A model generated the notes under the pieces. The model saw only the letters and a program-made list of their open reading frames with translations, ran no database searches and was not told the DNA's origin. Both the position numbers and the translations under genes were made by a program. From Candidatus Poribacteria bacterium (lineage in GTDB: Bacteria > Poribacteria > WGA-4E > WGA-3G), in contig JAJEJA010000120.1 in the NCBI GenBank assembly GCA_022828145.1, forward strand, positions 31,422 through 95,421: a stretch of 64,000 nucleotides of DNA. Direction: 5' to 3'. Shown one piece after another: positions 26,528 to 37,005 of the stretch. The number at the start of each line of letters is the position of its first letter. Positions within the stretch are counted from its first letter, which is position 1.

Positions 26528-26648
26528 GTCAGAGCATTGGAAAGAGTTAAAACCTGCTACAAAACCAATTCCCCGGTTGCGATGATTATTGGGAAATATG
26601 GGCAATGCTAAATTTAAAAACACAAAAAACAGATCGGAGGATCAACTC

Positions 26649-27176
26649 ATGAATTTCAAACAAAAGTTAGGATATATGTGTATCGGCTGTCTATTCACAA
26701 TCACAGGATACATCCTCGCATCACTGGGTGGTATTACCACACATGCACAACAAGATAAACAAGTGATTGACGAAATCGCTTGTAGACATTTAAAAGTTGT
26801 CAACAAACAAGGAAAAACCGTTGCTCATATAAAAGAACACCAACTTGGGGGTGGAGAAATAAGATTATACACAACAAAGGGTGAGGACGTCGTATTTATT
26901 ACTTCGTCACTTGGATTAGGAACAGTATCGGTTTCCACTGAAGAAAAAACAGGAAAGGGCAGTGTAGCTATGTCCGCAGGTCCCACTGGTGCTTCTTTGT
27001 GGGTCACCAACAGTTTCGGTGAGACTGTGGTGAGCATGATTGCAGATGACCTCCTCGGGGGTACCGGTCGTTTGTCTGTCAGCGACCCGAATGGAAGTAT
27101 TGTGGCTCAAATGAGGGCAGAAAAAATGGGGAACGGCATAATACAAACCTATAAAGGTGGTTGGAGAATCCACTAA
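26649..27176 (+). CDS. Exported beta-repeat protein, unknown function
   Basis: 175 residues from ATG 26649, chosen because GGAGG lies at 26636-26640; the frame from 26589 is 20 codons longer and lacks a ribosome-binding site. A membrane/signal segment (MCIGCLFTITGYILASLGGI) precedes a run of short beta repeats of the type F-I-T-S-S-L-G-L-G-T-V-S-V, ASLWVTNSFGETVVSMIAD, GRLSVSDPNGSIVAQMRAE. This pattern (residue plus D-x-x-G/N-G-x turns) is seen in exported proteins of unknown function. It could also be membrane-anchored by the uncleaved N-terminal helix. Confidence 0.65.
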   Translation: MNFKQKLGYMCIGCLFTITGYILASLGGITTHAQQDKQVIDEIACRHLKVVNKQGKTVAHIKEHQLGGGEIRLYTTKGEDVVFITSSLGLGTVSVSTEEKTGKGSVAMSAGPTGASLWVTNSFGETVVSMIADDLLGGTGRLSVSDPNGSIVAQMRAEKMGNGIIQTYKGGWRIH

Positions 27177-27321
27177 ACTCACAAAAGCAACAGCGAAAAT
27201 GAAAGGAATTGCCAATTGAAATCCCCTAAACACCCCGAATCCGTTAACTATAATAGTCTTGAAGCCGTGACACTGATGAGAACCTTCACACCGCCACTCA
27301 TCTTTGTCACCGCAAGAGGCG

Positions 27322-27350
27322 TTGACCAAACTTTCTTTATTTGATATTAT
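27322..27350 (+). promoter_or_regulatory. Candidate sigma70 promoter for the WD40 gene
   Basis: TTGACC (27322-27327), 17 bases, TATTAT (27345-27350), giving a predicted transcription start about 34 bases before ATG 27391. Confidence 0.6.
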
Positions 27351-27390
27351 TTACTATAAAATCATAGATGTTACTCAGGACAGTTATCAG

Positions 27391-29277
27391 ATGATTAGAA
27401 AACTCATCTCCCTCCCAATCATTTGTTTATTACTACTCACTTTAATATCAGACATCTTTGCACAGAACTATACGCAATGGAATTTACCTGCAGGTGCAAA
27501 GACACGCCTTGGTAAAGGCACAATAGATGGGATAGCATACTCTCCTGATGGTAAAAGACTTGCAGTGGCTGGTAGCATTGGCATTTGGATCTATGACGTG
27601 CAGATGGGCAAAGAACTCAATCTATTTGCTCCCCACACATCTTCCATCACTAGTGTCGCATTCAGTCCAAACGGACAGACGTTGGCTGGTGGATGTAGTG
27701 ACGCGACTATTCGTGTCTGGGATGCACGCACCGGTACACATCTACAGACTCTCACAGGTCACTCAGCTTATATCTCAAGCATAGTGTTCAATTCGGACGG
27801 TTCAAGGTTAGCAAGTGGAAGTCATGACAAAAAGGTGCTGCTGTGGGATGCACATACCGGAAAATCTCTAAGAACATTTGATGATCACACAGATGGGATC
27901 AGCAGTGTAGCATTTAGTCCAGATAGTAATATAATCGCAAGTGGGGGAATGGACAAGACAGTGCGACTATGGGATGTGCAAACAGGAAAACGGTTACGGA
28001 CATTAAGAGAACATAACGGTGATGTTAGAAGTATATCCTTTAGTCCAGATGGCAAGACATTAGCAACTGTGAGTTACTTAGACGAAAAAATCAATCTATG
28101 GACGGTACATACTGGCAAACCTATTGCAACACTCAAAGGACATGCCGAGATCTCAAACGCAATATATAGTCCAGACGGTAAAATGGTAGCAAGTGGGAGT
28201 AAAGATGGAACTGTGCGACTATGGAATGTAGAAACCAGAACACTTATGCGGACGTTGGCTGGACATAGTAGTGTAGTCACCGTCATTGTGTTCAGTCCAG
28301 ATGGAAAAACACTGGTGAGTGGAAGCGATTTAGATGAAACTATTCATTTCTGGGATGTGCAAAATGATACACCTCTTAAGACAATCACCGGCCATAGAGG
28401 GACGATATATAGCATCGTTTTCAGTCCGGATGGAAAGACCTTAGCCTGTGGGTATAGAAGTGGAATTGTGAAGCAATGGAATGTGCAAACAGGCATCTCT
28501 CTTCGTACGTTCAAAGGATCTACTAAAAGTGTCTTTAATTTTGTACGTAGTGTTATGTTCAGTCCGGATGGGAAGACACTGGCAATTGCCAATGGCGACA
28601 TATCCTTTCCTATATGGAATTTAGAAACAGACACCCATCGTCTCATACCGTTTGATATGAGAGTCAGGCCTCCAATTGTCAGATTTGAACAAGTGGTGTT
28701 TAACCAGAATGGAAAGAAGTTGGCAAGTGCGGATTGGCATACCATTCGTATATGGGATGTGCAGACAGGTAAACAACTTCGAGCAATGGTAGGAGGGGAA
28801 GCAGGTTACAATCATATCGCTTTTAGTCCAGATGGGAAAATGATTGCAGCTGGAGGAAGGGACAATATCCTTCGTCTATGGGATGCAACAAAAGGTATTC
28901 AACTTAGAACCATGAAGGGACATACAGATACTATTAACGGTGTGGCTTTTAGTCCAGATGGGAAAATCATAACGAGTGTAAGCAGCGATTCTACTGTGCG
29001 TCTCTGGAATGTCCAAACGGGAAATCAACTTCAAACAATGAATGGACACAAAGGTATTATCTATGGTGTGGCTTTCAGTCCGGATGGCAAAACGATAGCC
29101 AGCGCAGGTTTAGATAAAACCGTACGGCTTTGGGATGTAGACATGCATGCTTTAATTTTGACTTTAGCCGAACACCAGTCTTCCGTTACAGCGGTGACCT
29201 TCAGTCCAGACGGTAAGGTAATCGCAAGTGCCAGCGGAGGCACCGTTCTGTTGTGGGAAATCTCTATTCTACAGTAA
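27391..29277 (+). CDS. Secreted WD40-repeat beta-propeller protein
   Basis: 628 residues from ATG 27391, where a signal peptide starts (MIRKLISLPIICLLLLTLISDIFAQ); the longer frame from 27304 would begin upstream of the promoter. It holds about fourteen WD40 repeats of 40-45 residues with F-S-P-D-G-K, ASG..D.T-V-R-L-W-D-V and T-L-x-G-H motifs, enough for two seven-bladed propellers. The protein is a likely extracytoplasmic scaffold. WD40 repeats with a secretion signal are a eukaryote-like feature often noted in sponge symbionts. No kinase or other enzymatic domain is attached. Confidence 0.9.
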   Translation: MIRKLISLPIICLLLLTLISDIFAQNYTQWNLPAGAKTRLGKGTIDGIAYSPDGKRLAVAGSIGIWIYDVQMGKELNLFAPHTSSITSVAFSPNGQTLAGGCSDATIRVWDARTGTHLQTLTGHSAYISSIVFNSDGSRLASGSHDKKVLLWDAHTGKSLRTFDDHTDGISSVAFSPDSNIIASGGMDKTVRLWDVQTGKRLRTLREHNGDVRSISFSPDGKTLATVSYLDEKINLWTVHTGKPIATLKGHAEISNAIYSPDGKMVASGSKDGTVRLWNVETRTLMRTLAGHSSVVTVIVFSPDGKTLVSGSDLDETIHFWDVQNDTPLKTITGHRGTIYSIVFSPDGKTLACGYRSGIVKQWNVQTGISLRTFKGSTKSVFNFVRSVMFSPDGKTLAIANGDISFPIWNLETDTHRLIPFDMRVRPPIVRFEQVVFNQNGKKLASADWHTIRIWDVQTGKQLRAMVGGEAGYNHIAFSPDGKMIAAGGRDNILRLWDATKGIQLRTMKGHTDTINGVAFSPDGKIITSVSSDSTVRLWNVQTGNQLQTMNGHKGIIYGVAFSPDGKTIASAGLDKTVRLWDVDMHALILTLAEHQSSVTAVTFSPDGKVIASASGGTVLLWEISILQ

Positions 29278-29311
29278 TTGTAGGGAATCATAAGTTCCGT
29301 ACAGCACAAAC

Positions 29312-29430
29312 TAATACTATTTCTATTAAATTTTCTCTCATTACCGACTGTTTAGAAATGAAACGGGGAACGGCACAATCTAACAGAATGTGCTACAATA
29401 AAGCGACATTTTCAATTAGAAATGGTATAA
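29312..29430. mobile_element. MITE-like element, family 2, copy A
   Basis: About 119 bases ending in AATACTATTTCTATT on the left and AATTAGAAATGGTATAA on the right. It is closely similar over its whole length to the reverse complement of 39161-39278. The shared interior includes GAACGGCACAATCTAACAG and GTGCTACAATAAAGCGAC. The last codons and the stop of the minus-strand propeller gene lie inside its right end. Confidence 0.75.
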
Positions 29431-31670
29431 GGTGAAAGTTTAATCGGTACAATCCATCCCTTGGTATCAGCGGGAAGATATTTATTGCCTCTCAGATACT
29501 CGGATGTATGCCATATACAGAGGCTTTTTCCATCTGGCATCCAGACCATAGAAGCGAGTTCCATTGATGTCCGAGCAACGGCATATTTCTTACCAGCATC
29601 CAAGTCATACACCCAAACTTTCCAATGAAGCCCTGCACAATCTTCACGTTCAAAAAATGCTAATACCCTCCCATTTGTGATGTTTGTTGGTGACCACGCA
29701 GGCATCGTGTGTTTAAGAACCCGATGTTTCAATGAATTGCCATTCGTTGAGGAAGTCTCGTAGGGGTTTAAATGGAGACGTTTATCATAAACGGGATCAG
29801 AACGACTACCGCCTGACAACACATAAGCAAGATATGTCTGATCTGTCGACCAGCGGATTTGACGAATATATTGATGCTGAGTCGGGATCTGTTCCAATCG
29901 ATTACCTTCAACACTTTGAAGACGTATCCCCGCATAAGGAACGGATGTGTTCCCCACTTTATGGTCATAAACTATATTGAAAGCTAAAATACTCCCATCC
30001 CTGGACCAAGAAGGTGGCTGTAGAAAAGTATATGTGTAGAGAGGCTTTTTGAATGGCACTCGCGCAATCCTTCTACCACCACTCCCATCACTGTTAATCA
30101 GATATACGAAGTCAAGTCCCCCGCGTCCTACGATGTCCCGTCTTCTGAAAGCCAATTGGTTTGCAGTAGGCGACCATGCGGGTGCTTTCCCTTTAACAAT
30201 CTTCTTAACCCTTCCCAACTCCCAATCAGCTGTATAGATATAACGTTCATCATCTTCTTTAACTTCAAAAGCGATCAGACGGCTATCCAGTGACCATGAT
30301 ACATGCGGATTGTAAAATATGCCTTCATATAGTTTCTTACGCTGTTTACCTGTTTTGTCCATAATCCAGAGTTCGCTTGCCTTCCAATAACTTCCACTTA
30401 GGTCTGTCCTTTTTAGCATGGCAACAAGTTCACCGTTGGGACTCCAATACGGATATTCTGCACCTTCAACGAGATGTAATATCCGCGGTGTTTCGCAGTA
30501 GTTCGTATTGAACATTATCCCTTCAGTATCTTCAAATTCTCCGAAGTCATGGCGATTTAACCAAGCATTCTCTCGGTTTGGTAATTCAACCTGATACCTT
30601 TTCTCTGTTGTACTGACAATCGGTAATTCTGTGCCATCATTAAGCCGAAATATTGCTGAAGCATCCTCCTGTTCAGCAAAAACAGGTACATTGTCTTGTG
30701 TGACGATGCCACGTTGCCGTTCATCTGCTGTTACAGGTGAACTATCCGTAAGGTTTGAAAAGGCGTAGATTGTTCCGTCCAAAGATGTTGCATAGAGGTA
30801 ACCATCGGAGATGGCAGGTGCAGCATTAATCGGACCTCTTACCTGATGTGACCATGCTTCTGATTTAGAATGCACATTGAAGGCGTGTATCTTACCATTT
30901 CTTGCACCGATGTACGCAAACCCATTTGCAATTACCGGATAACTATCACTTCCTTCCGTATATCCGCGCCACAGACTCTCATTATACTGTGGTATAACAG
31001 GACGGAACACACCATTTACACAGCCGTATTCATTCCCATCAATTCTGATACTCCTATTCCGTAGGGATTTCATTTTACCATGCATTGCATCCAAAAGATA
31101 AATCCGTGTGGGAAAAGAACCGATGTAAACAGTTCTATCATGGACAACTGGAGGTCCGTCTATCCATCCTTCGGTTTTGTATTCCCAGAGTTTTTTACCT
31201 GTGTCGGCGTTCACTGCATAGCATTTACTATCGCGTGTGCAGAAATACACGCGTCCACCCGATGCGACTGCAGAAAAACGGATAGCACTGCCAGCATCAT
31301 AGACCCATTTTATTCCCCACACTTTGGCATCTAATGCGTACAACTTGCCATCGGACGATCCGATATAGACAACGTCATTGACAACTATGGGTGATGCTTC
31401 TATAGGTCCACCCGTCTTAAGCTTCCATACCAATTGAAGAGGCGGTTTTAACTTTTGATCAGGACTTCTACCAGAAAACATGAGATCATTCATATACATG
31501 TGCCAGTCTTCAGCACGGGGGAGCGAGATAGGAACGGCAATTTCAGGCGTTTCAGAAGGTGGTGTTGGAGAGTCCTGCGGTTTATCTGATGAATTACATG
31601 CAAAAAAAAGACAGAATACGATTGAGAAGAATATAGCGGGTAAAACAACGTTGATTCTTAATTGAGACAT
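29412..31670 (-). CDS. PQQ-type plus TolB-type beta-propeller lipoprotein
   Basis: 752 residues. The lipoprotein signal ends at F-F-A-C25, followed by a Pro/Ser-rich linker. About residues 70-300 hold PQQ-like blades (IEASPIVVNDVVYIGSSDGKLYALDA, TGKKLWEYKTEGWIDGPPVV). The second half has TolB/PD40-like blades (YPYWSPNGELVAMLKR, VSWSLDSRLIAFEVK, PPSWSRDGSILAFNI). It is probably an outer-membrane-anchored binding or scaffold protein; no PQQ dehydrogenase active site is present. The final residues PYTISN and the TGA are encoded by the end of a repeat element, so the native C-terminus was probably altered. Confidence 0.85.
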   Translation of the reverse strand: MSQLRINVVLPAIFFSIVFCLFFACNSSDKPQDSPTPPSETPEIAVPISLPRAEDWHMYMNDLMFSGRSPDQKLKPPLQLVWKLKTGGPIEASPIVVNDVVYIGSSDGKLYALDAKVWGIKWVYDAGSAIRFSAVASGGRVYFCTRDSKCYAVNADTGKKLWEYKTEGWIDGPPVVHDRTVYIGSFPTRIYLLDAMHGKMKSLRNRSIRIDGNEYGCVNGVFRPVIPQYNESLWRGYTEGSDSYPVIANGFAYIGARNGKIHAFNVHSKSEAWSHQVRGPINAAPAISDGYLYATSLDGTIYAFSNLTDSSPVTADERQRGIVTQDNVPVFAEQEDASAIFRLNDGTELPIVSTTEKRYQVELPNRENAWLNRHDFGEFEDTEGIMFNTNYCETPRILHLVEGAEYPYWSPNGELVAMLKRTDLSGSYWKASELWIMDKTGKQRKKLYEGIFYNPHVSWSLDSRLIAFEVKEDDERYIYTADWELGRVKKIVKGKAPAWSPTANQLAFRRRDIVGRGGLDFVYLINSDGSGGRRIARVPFKKPLYTYTFLQPPSWSRDGSILAFNIVYDHKVGNTSVPYAGIRLQSVEGNRLEQIPTQHQYIRQIRWSTDQTYLAYVLSGGSRSDPVYDKRLHLNPYETSSTNGNSLKHRVLKHTMPAWSPTNITNGRVLAFFEREDCAGLHWKVWVYDLDAGKKYAVARTSMELASMVWMPDGKSLCIWHTSEYLRGNKYLPADTKGWIVPIKLSPYTISN

Positions 31671-31730
31671 AGTAAAAGACAGACTGTTAGATAGGGTGAA
31701 TTAATGAAGTAACGAAAATCCGTTACCACT

Positions 31731-31759
31731 AATATAACATGTTGCCACGATTATGTCAA
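31731..31759 (-). promoter_or_regulatory. Promoter of the PQQ/TolB lipoprotein gene
   Basis: On the minus strand TTGACA (31759-31754), 17 bases, TATATT (31736-31731), about 60 bases before the start codon at 31670. Confidence 0.7.
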
Positions 31760-31776
31760 CTTTTCTTGAAATTGTG

Positions 31777-31782
31777 TATAAT
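31777..31782 (+). promoter_or_regulatory. -10 box of a divergent promoter for glyA
   Basis: A perfect TATAAT (31777-31782). The position 17 bases upstream (31754-31759) reads TGTCAA, i.e. the same six bases that form the TTGACA box of the opposite promoter, so the two promoters would overlap. Confidence 0.45.
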
Positions 31783-31871
31783 CTGTGTTACAATTTCATT
31801 TTCATAAAGCACATTGCCATAAAGCCCATAATGCAAATCGCAAAGTCATACGTTATACGGTGAAAAAAAAA

Positions 31872-33125
31872 ATGGATAAGTTATTGGCAGAAGTAGACCA
31901 AGAGATAGTTGAAATCGTGTCAAATGATTTGTCACGTCAACAAGATTCTCTGATGTTGATTCCATCAGAAAACTATGCAAGTCGCGCTGTTATGGAAATT
32001 CAGGGGAGCATCTTAGCGAACAAATATGCTGAGGGGTACCCGGGTGAGCGATACTATAACGGCTGTGAGTTTATGGATGGTGTGGAATCACTTGCTATTG
32101 AACGCGCAAAGGCACTCTTCGGTGCCGAGCATGTGAATGTTCAACCCCACGCAGGCACACAAGCAAATATGGCAGTCTATCATGCCCTACTTGACCCCGG
32201 TGATACGATTATGGCGATGGCACTCAGCCACGGTGGACACCTCAGCCACGGCGATAAGGTCAACTTTTCTGGAAGATATTACAATGTCGTTCCCTACGGT
32301 GTAGATGCAGACACAGAACATATTGATATGGAGGTCGTCGCAGGACTGGCATCACAGCACCGTCCGAAAATGATCGTTGTAGGTGCTACTGCCTATCCAC
32401 GACAGTTTGATTTTTCCGAATGGAAAGAAATCGCAGATTCTGTGGAAGCCTATCTGTTGGCAGATATCGCACACATTGCCGGACTCATCGCAGGTGGTGT
32501 TCATCCTAATCCTGTTCCCTACAGTGATGTCGTTACGACGACGACACATAAGACTTTACGCGGTCCTCGGGGAGCAATGATCATGTGTAAATCTGAACAC
32601 GCGGATAAGATTGATCGTGCTGTTTTCCCCGGTTTACAAGGGGGTCCATTCCTGCATACGATTGCTGCAAGAGCAGTAGCGTTTAAAGAAGCAAGCGAAC
32701 CTGAATTTAAAACATATCAAGAACAGATTGTAAAAAATGCAAAAGTACTCGCAGAAAGATTGATGGAGAACGGTTTCCGTTTGGTTAGTGGCGGCACTGA
32801 AAATCATCTCATGCTGTTAGACCTGACGACTAAATACGAAAAACTAAGTGGTAGACAAGCAGCTGATCATCTTGAGGATGCAGGTATCATCGTAAATAAG
32901 AACAGCATACCTTTTGATAAACGAAAACCCAGGACAACAAGCGGCATCCGACTCGGCACACCGATGGTTACGACGCGCGGCATGAAAGAAGATGAAATGC
33001 GAACTATCGCTGATTTTATCACCGAAGTCCTTGAAAACAGACTAAAGGGATCCGTAAAAAGAAGTATACGAGCAAAGATCAAAGAATTCTGCACACAATT
33101 CCCGATATATGAATATCTAAAATAG
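31872..33125 (+). CDS. glyA: Serine hydroxymethyltransferase
   Basis: About 417 residues from ATG 31872, the family's usual length; GTG 31860 in the same frame is an alternative, and the frame upstream from 31785 is not expected to be coding. This PLP enzyme transfers the serine hydroxymethyl group to tetrahydrofolate, giving glycine. Visible are [31 protein letters not shown], the one-carbon pocket [12 protein letters not shown], and the PLP lysine in [12 protein letters not shown] (about Lys226). It begins an operon with folC (18-base gap), hppA (3 bases) and a lipoprotein, linking one-carbon and folate metabolism. Confidence 0.97.
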   Translation: MDKLLAEVDQEIVEIVSNDLSRQQDSLMLIPSENYASRAVMEIQGSILANKYAEGYPGERYYNGCEFMDGVESLAIERAKALFGAEHVNVQPHAGTQANMAVYHALLDPGDTIMAMALSHGGHLSHGDKVNFSGRYYNVVPYGVDADTEHIDMEVVAGLASQHRPKMIVVGATAYPRQFDFSEWKEIADSVEAYLLADIAHIAGLIAGGVHPNPVPYSDVVTTTTHKTLRGPRGAMIMCKSEHADKIDRAVFPGLQGGPFLHTIAARAVAFKEASEPEFKTYQEQIVKNAKVLAERLMENGFRLVSGGTENHLMLLDLTTKYEKLSGRQAADHLEDAGIIVNKNSIPFDKRKPRTTSGIRLGTPMVTTRGMKEDEMRTIADFITEVLENRLKGSVKRSIRAKIKEFCTQFPIYEYLK

Positions 33126-33127
33126 GG

Positions 33128-33154
33128 ACTGGCACATTTTTAGATGGCCAGTCC
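33128..33154 (+). promoter_or_regulatory. Hairpin abutting the folC start codon
   Basis: GGACTGGC, just after the glyA stop, pairs with GCCAGTCC (33147-33154), the second to fourth codons of folC. The ATG lies at the loop edge and no Shine-Dalgarno is visible. It may couple folC translation to glyA. Confidence 0.4.
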
Positions 33155-34547
33155 GAGCACACTAAAAAAATTGGACTATAAAGCTGCACTTGCCTACATT
33201 GATAACTTCATTGACTATGAAAGAAGTCCAGACTTTTCTCGACAGGCACGATTCTATAACCTGAATCGTATCTCACTGCTGTTAGACTTGCTCGGGAATC
33301 CACATGACAAACTAAGGATCGTACACGTTGCGGGAAGCAAAGGGAAGGGGTCTACGGCAGCACTCATCGCTTCGGTTTTAACACAGGCCGGTTTTAAAAC
33401 CGGTTTATTTACGTCACCACATCTCATTACACCGCGTGAACGTTGTCGGATTGATGATGAACTTATATCGGAAACAGACGTTGCTCGTTATATTGAAAAG
33501 TTAAGACCTGCTATTGAGACAGTCTCAAACAGCGAATTCGGACAGGTTTCATTTTTTGAGATTTACACTGCACTCGCTTTTACCTATTTTGCCGATAAAG
33601 CAACCGACTTCGCGGTAATTGAAGTCGGTTTAGGCGGTAGACTTGATGCAACTAACGTCGTATCACCCGTAACAACTGTTATTACACAAATAGGGTTAGA
33701 ACACACGAACATATTAGGAGAAACTTATACTGAGATCGCTCGCGAAAAAGCAGAGATTATCAAGCAGGACTGTCCAGTCGCAATCGCGCCACAACATCCT
33801 GAGGCAAGAGCGGTAATTGAATATGTCGCGAATGAACGCAATGCAAACATCGTAGAAGTTAAAGATTTTGATAATCAGGATTCCGATCAGTATGTCCCTC
33901 AAATCATTAGGGATTCAGAAGGCATGCCAATTGCACAGGAAATCAGTGTAGAGACGGATACAGAACATTATACATCACTGACGCTACCACTACTCGGACG
34001 ACATCAATATGTAAATGCTACGACTGCAATTGCTGCACTTACGTGTCTAAGACAGGAAGGGTTTAAAATCTCTAAAGATAATGTCTATGCGGGATTTAGG
34101 AATGTACGATGGAACGGTAGAATTCAACGGGTCATGTCCTCACCCATTGTGGTCCTTGATGGCGCACACTCACCAATCTCAATCACTGCGTTATGTCGTG
34201 CTATTCGTGAAAACTTTCGTTATAATCAGATGACTTTTATCGTTAGTATCATGAAAGATAAAGATTTAGTTGTAATCGGCAGAATTATAAGTAAAATCGC
34301 TGATTCCATTATCGCCACTCAAGTTTCCGACAACCCTCGTGTAATACCTGCTGAAACAATAAAAGACACATGGTCGGGATTATGCAACAAAATCACAACA
34401 TGTCCAAATCCAGACGAAGCAATTGCCAGAGCTGTGTCTAACGCAAAGTCAACTGATCTCATCTGCGTGACAGGTTCACTTTACCTTATCGGACAAGCCT
34501 TGGACTATTTTGTCAGGAATCACAATTTAATATGTAAAGAGAGGTAA
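33144..34547 (+). CDS. folC: Folylpolyglutamate synthase / dihydrofolate synthase
   Basis: 467 residues. It adds glutamate to folates (and glutamate to dihydropteroate in bifunctional forms). The P-loop G-S-K-G-K-G-S-T occupies residues 64-71. The folate/Omega-loop region TSPHLITPRERCRID, the FAVIEVGLGGRLDATNVV motif, TQIGLEHTNILGETYTEIAREKA and VLDGAHSP are all present. No ribosome-binding site is evident, and translation may depend on glyA. A TTG at about 33171 before LDYKAALAYI is an alternative start. The end of folC contains the GAGAGG that serves hppA. Confidence 0.95.
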   Translation: MASPSTLKKLDYKAALAYIDNFIDYERSPDFSRQARFYNLNRISLLLDLLGNPHDKLRIVHVAGSKGKGSTAALIASVLTQAGFKTGLFTSPHLITPRERCRIDDELISETDVARYIEKLRPAIETVSNSEFGQVSFFEIYTALAFTYFADKATDFAVIEVGLGGRLDATNVVSPVTTVITQIGLEHTNILGETYTEIAREKAEIIKQDCPVAIAPQHPEARAVIEYVANERNANIVEVKDFDNQDSDQYVPQIIRDSEGMPIAQEISVETDTEHYTSLTLPLLGRHQYVNATTAIAALTCLRQEGFKISKDNVYAGFRNVRWNGRIQRVMSSPIVVLDGAHSPISITALCRAIRENFRYNQMTFIVSIMKDKDLVVIGRIISKIADSIIATQVSDNPRVIPAETIKDTWSGLCNKITTCPNPDEAIARAVSNAKSTDLICVTGSLYLIGQALDYFVRNHNLICKER

Positions 34548-34550
34548 TTA

Positions 34551-36962
34551 ATGCGTGAAATCAATTGCAATAGAAGGTGGTTAAATTGGAAGTTTGTTTT
34601 AATCTGCTTCCCGATACTGAATTTAGCCACCACGGCTCTTGCCGACAATCACTCTTCACCAAAAGGTCCACTGCCTGATATACCGGGTATATGGTGGATT
34701 GCCCCAATCGGTGCCATTATCGCTTTAGTTTTTGCAGTCCATTTCTATCGTTCTGTAATGAAACAGGACGAAGGAAATGAGACGATGCGTGACATTGCAC
34801 AATCAGTCCGGGAAGGTGCGATGGCGTATATCAGGCAACAGTATAAAGTTGTGGGTATAGTTTTTGCCGTTCTCTGTCTAATCTTTATCTTCATGGCTTT
34901 TGTACTTGATGCCCAAAACAGAGTCGTCCCATTCGCCTTTCTCACCGGTGGTTTCTTCTCAGGTCTATGCGGTTTCTTGGGAATGAAAACAGCCACGAAT
35001 GCTTCCGCCCGAACCACAAGTGCGGCAATGAACGGTCTCAACGCGGGTCTAAAGGTGTCATTCCGTGCTGGGGCGGTTATGGGGTTGATAGTCGTTGGGT
35101 TTGCACTGCTTGATATTACAGGTTGGTTCCTCATTCTCTATTATCTTTTCCCGATGATACTCCCTGGTTTTTTAGAAGTTGTGAATCCGCTCCCCCAGAT
35201 CACGGTAATTATGCTCAGTTTCGGTATGGGAGCATCAACGCAAGCACTTTTCGCGCGTGTCGGTGGCGGTATCTATACAAAGGCAGCAGACGTTGGAGCT
35301 GACCTTGTCGGTAAAGTTGAAGCAGGGATACCGGAGGACGACCCACGTAACCCCGCTGTCATCGCAGATAACGTCGGTGATAACGTCGGTGATGTCGCTG
35401 GCATGGGTGCCGACCTCTACGAGTCTTATGCCGGTTCAATCCTCGCTACAGCTGCCCTCGGTGTTGCTGCATCTGTCGCTTTACCAGCTATAGTCCTTAC
35501 AGACTTAGGACTTACATCTATCGAACTACAATTAAAATATCTATCAGCACCGATGATAATCGCTGGTATCGGTGTGATGCTGTCTATTCTGGGTATCTAT
35601 CTGGTACGCACAAAAGAGGGAGCGACGATGAAGCAGTTGATGGGTTCTCTGAACCTCGGTATCAACGGTAGTGCTTTCGGCATAGCGATTTTATCACTCC
35701 CCGTGCTACTTTACCTTGATCTCCCTAACAAGTGGCAGGTATGGGTAGCAATCGTTACAGGACTGCTCGCAGGTTTGATCATCGGTAAAGTCACAGAAAT
35801 CTTCACCTCTCACGACTATAAACCTACGCGGGCAATAGCCAAACAGGCAGGTACGGGACCGGCGACAGTCATCATAGAGGGTATTGCTGTCGGTATGGAA
35901 TCCACTGCCATCCCTGTCGTCACGATTATCGGTGCAGTCGCCATCAGTTACTATGTACCGGGTAATGCTTTTGACGAGTTTCAACCTTTGATGGGTCTTT
36001 ACGGTGTAGGTATCGCTGCTGTCGGCATGCTCGCGACACTTGGTATTACACTTGCTACAGATGCCTACGGTCCCATTGCAGACAACGCTGGTGGAAACGC
36101 TGAAATGGCTAATCTTGATGAAAGTGTCAGAGGACGGACAGATCAGTTAGATGCACTCGGTAATACGACCGCTGCAACAGGGAAAGGTTTTGCTATCGGT
36201 TCAGCAGCTTTGACAGCACTTGCACTCTTGGCAGCATACCTTGAAGAAATTAGATACGGATTAATTCACTTAGCGGGTAAGGAAGAGTTGGTAATTGAAG
36301 GTGAGGGGACAGTAGAAACACTGAAGGTCACGGTGAGTCAATTCATGGATTATTACAACGTCACGCTGATGAATCCGCAAGTATTGATAGGTCTGTTCAT
36401 CGGTTCCGTGATGGCATTCTACTTCTGTGCATTGACAATGAAAGCTGTGGGACGCGCGGCAGGGGCAATGGTTGAGGAAGTTAGACGGCAATTTAAAGAA
36501 AAACCGGGTATAATGAAAGGTGAAGAAAAACCCGATTACGCGCGATGTGTCGCTATCTCTACTGTTGGCGCACAACGTGAGATGATCTTTCCATCTCTTA
36601 TCGCTATTGTGGTACCTGTAGCAGTCGGACTGTTATTCAACGTCGCAGGTGTACTCGGTCTACTTGCAGGTGGATTGGCAACAGGTTTCGTGTTAGCCAT
36701 CATGATGGCAAACGCCGGTGGTGCTTGGGACAACGCTAAGAAGTTTATTGAAGAAGGAAGCCACAAAGAGGAATACGGTGAAAAAGGATCTGAACAGCAC
36801 AAAGCAACCGTCGTTGGAGATACCGTCGGAGATCCTTTCAAAGATACCTCCGGACCTTCGCTGAATATCCTCATTAAGCTAATGTCTATGGTTTCTGTCG
36901 TCTTTGCCGGTCTTATCGCTAAATATGGCGATGTTTTTAGCAGCTGGCTTGGAATGCAGTAA
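34551..36962 (+). CDS. hppA: Membrane-bound ion-translocating pyrophosphatase
   Basis: 803 residues with about 16 membrane helices. It hydrolyses pyrophosphate and pumps H+ and/or Na+ out of the cytoplasm. The catalytic loop [35 protein letters not shown] is intact in register, as are the later acidic motifs [16 protein letters not shown] and [15 protein letters not shown]. The alanine in [10 protein letters not shown], rather than lysine, is the signature of the K+-dependent subfamily; Na+ pumping is common there but cannot be read with certainty. An N-terminal signal-like helix precedes the core. It is fourth-base-coupled to folC (3-base gap), plausibly using PPi from biosynthesis. Confidence 0.97.
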   Translation: MREINCNRRWLNWKFVLICFPILNLATTALADNHSSPKGPLPDIPGIWWIAPIGAIIALVFAVHFYRSVMKQDEGNETMRDIAQSVREGAMAYIRQQYKVVGIVFAVLCLIFIFMAFVLDAQNRVVPFAFLTGGFFSGLCGFLGMKTATNASARTTSAAMNGLNAGLKVSFRAGAVMGLIVVGFALLDITGWFLILYYLFPMILPGFLEVVNPLPQITVIMLSFGMGASTQALFARVGGGIYTKAADVGADLVGKVEAGIPEDDPRNPAVIADNVGDNVGDVAGMGADLYESYAGSILATAALGVAASVALPAIVLTDLGLTSIELQLKYLSAPMIIAGIGVMLSILGIYLVRTKEGATMKQLMGSLNLGINGSAFGIAILSLPVLLYLDLPNKWQVWVAIVTGLLAGLIIGKVTEIFTSHDYKPTRAIAKQAGTGPATVIIEGIAVGMESTAIPVVTIIGAVAISYYVPGNAFDEFQPLMGLYGVGIAAVGMLATLGITLATDAYGPIADNAGGNAEMANLDESVRGRTDQLDALGNTTAATGKGFAIGSAALTALALLAAYLEEIRYGLIHLAGKEELVIEGEGTVETLKVTVSQFMDYYNVTLMNPQVLIGLFIGSVMAFYFCALTMKAVGRAAGAMVEEVRRQFKEKPGIMKGEEKPDYARCVAISTVGAQREMIFPSLIAIVVPVAVGLLFNVAGVLGLLAGGLATGFVLAIMMANAGGAWDNAKKFIEEGSHKEEYGEKGSEQHKATVVGDTVGDPFKDTSGPSLNILIKLMSMVSVVFAGLIAKYGDVFSSWLGMQ

Positions 36963-37005
36963 TTTTACAGATGACTAAATAAAATACTATTTGAGAGGTA
37001 ATCAA

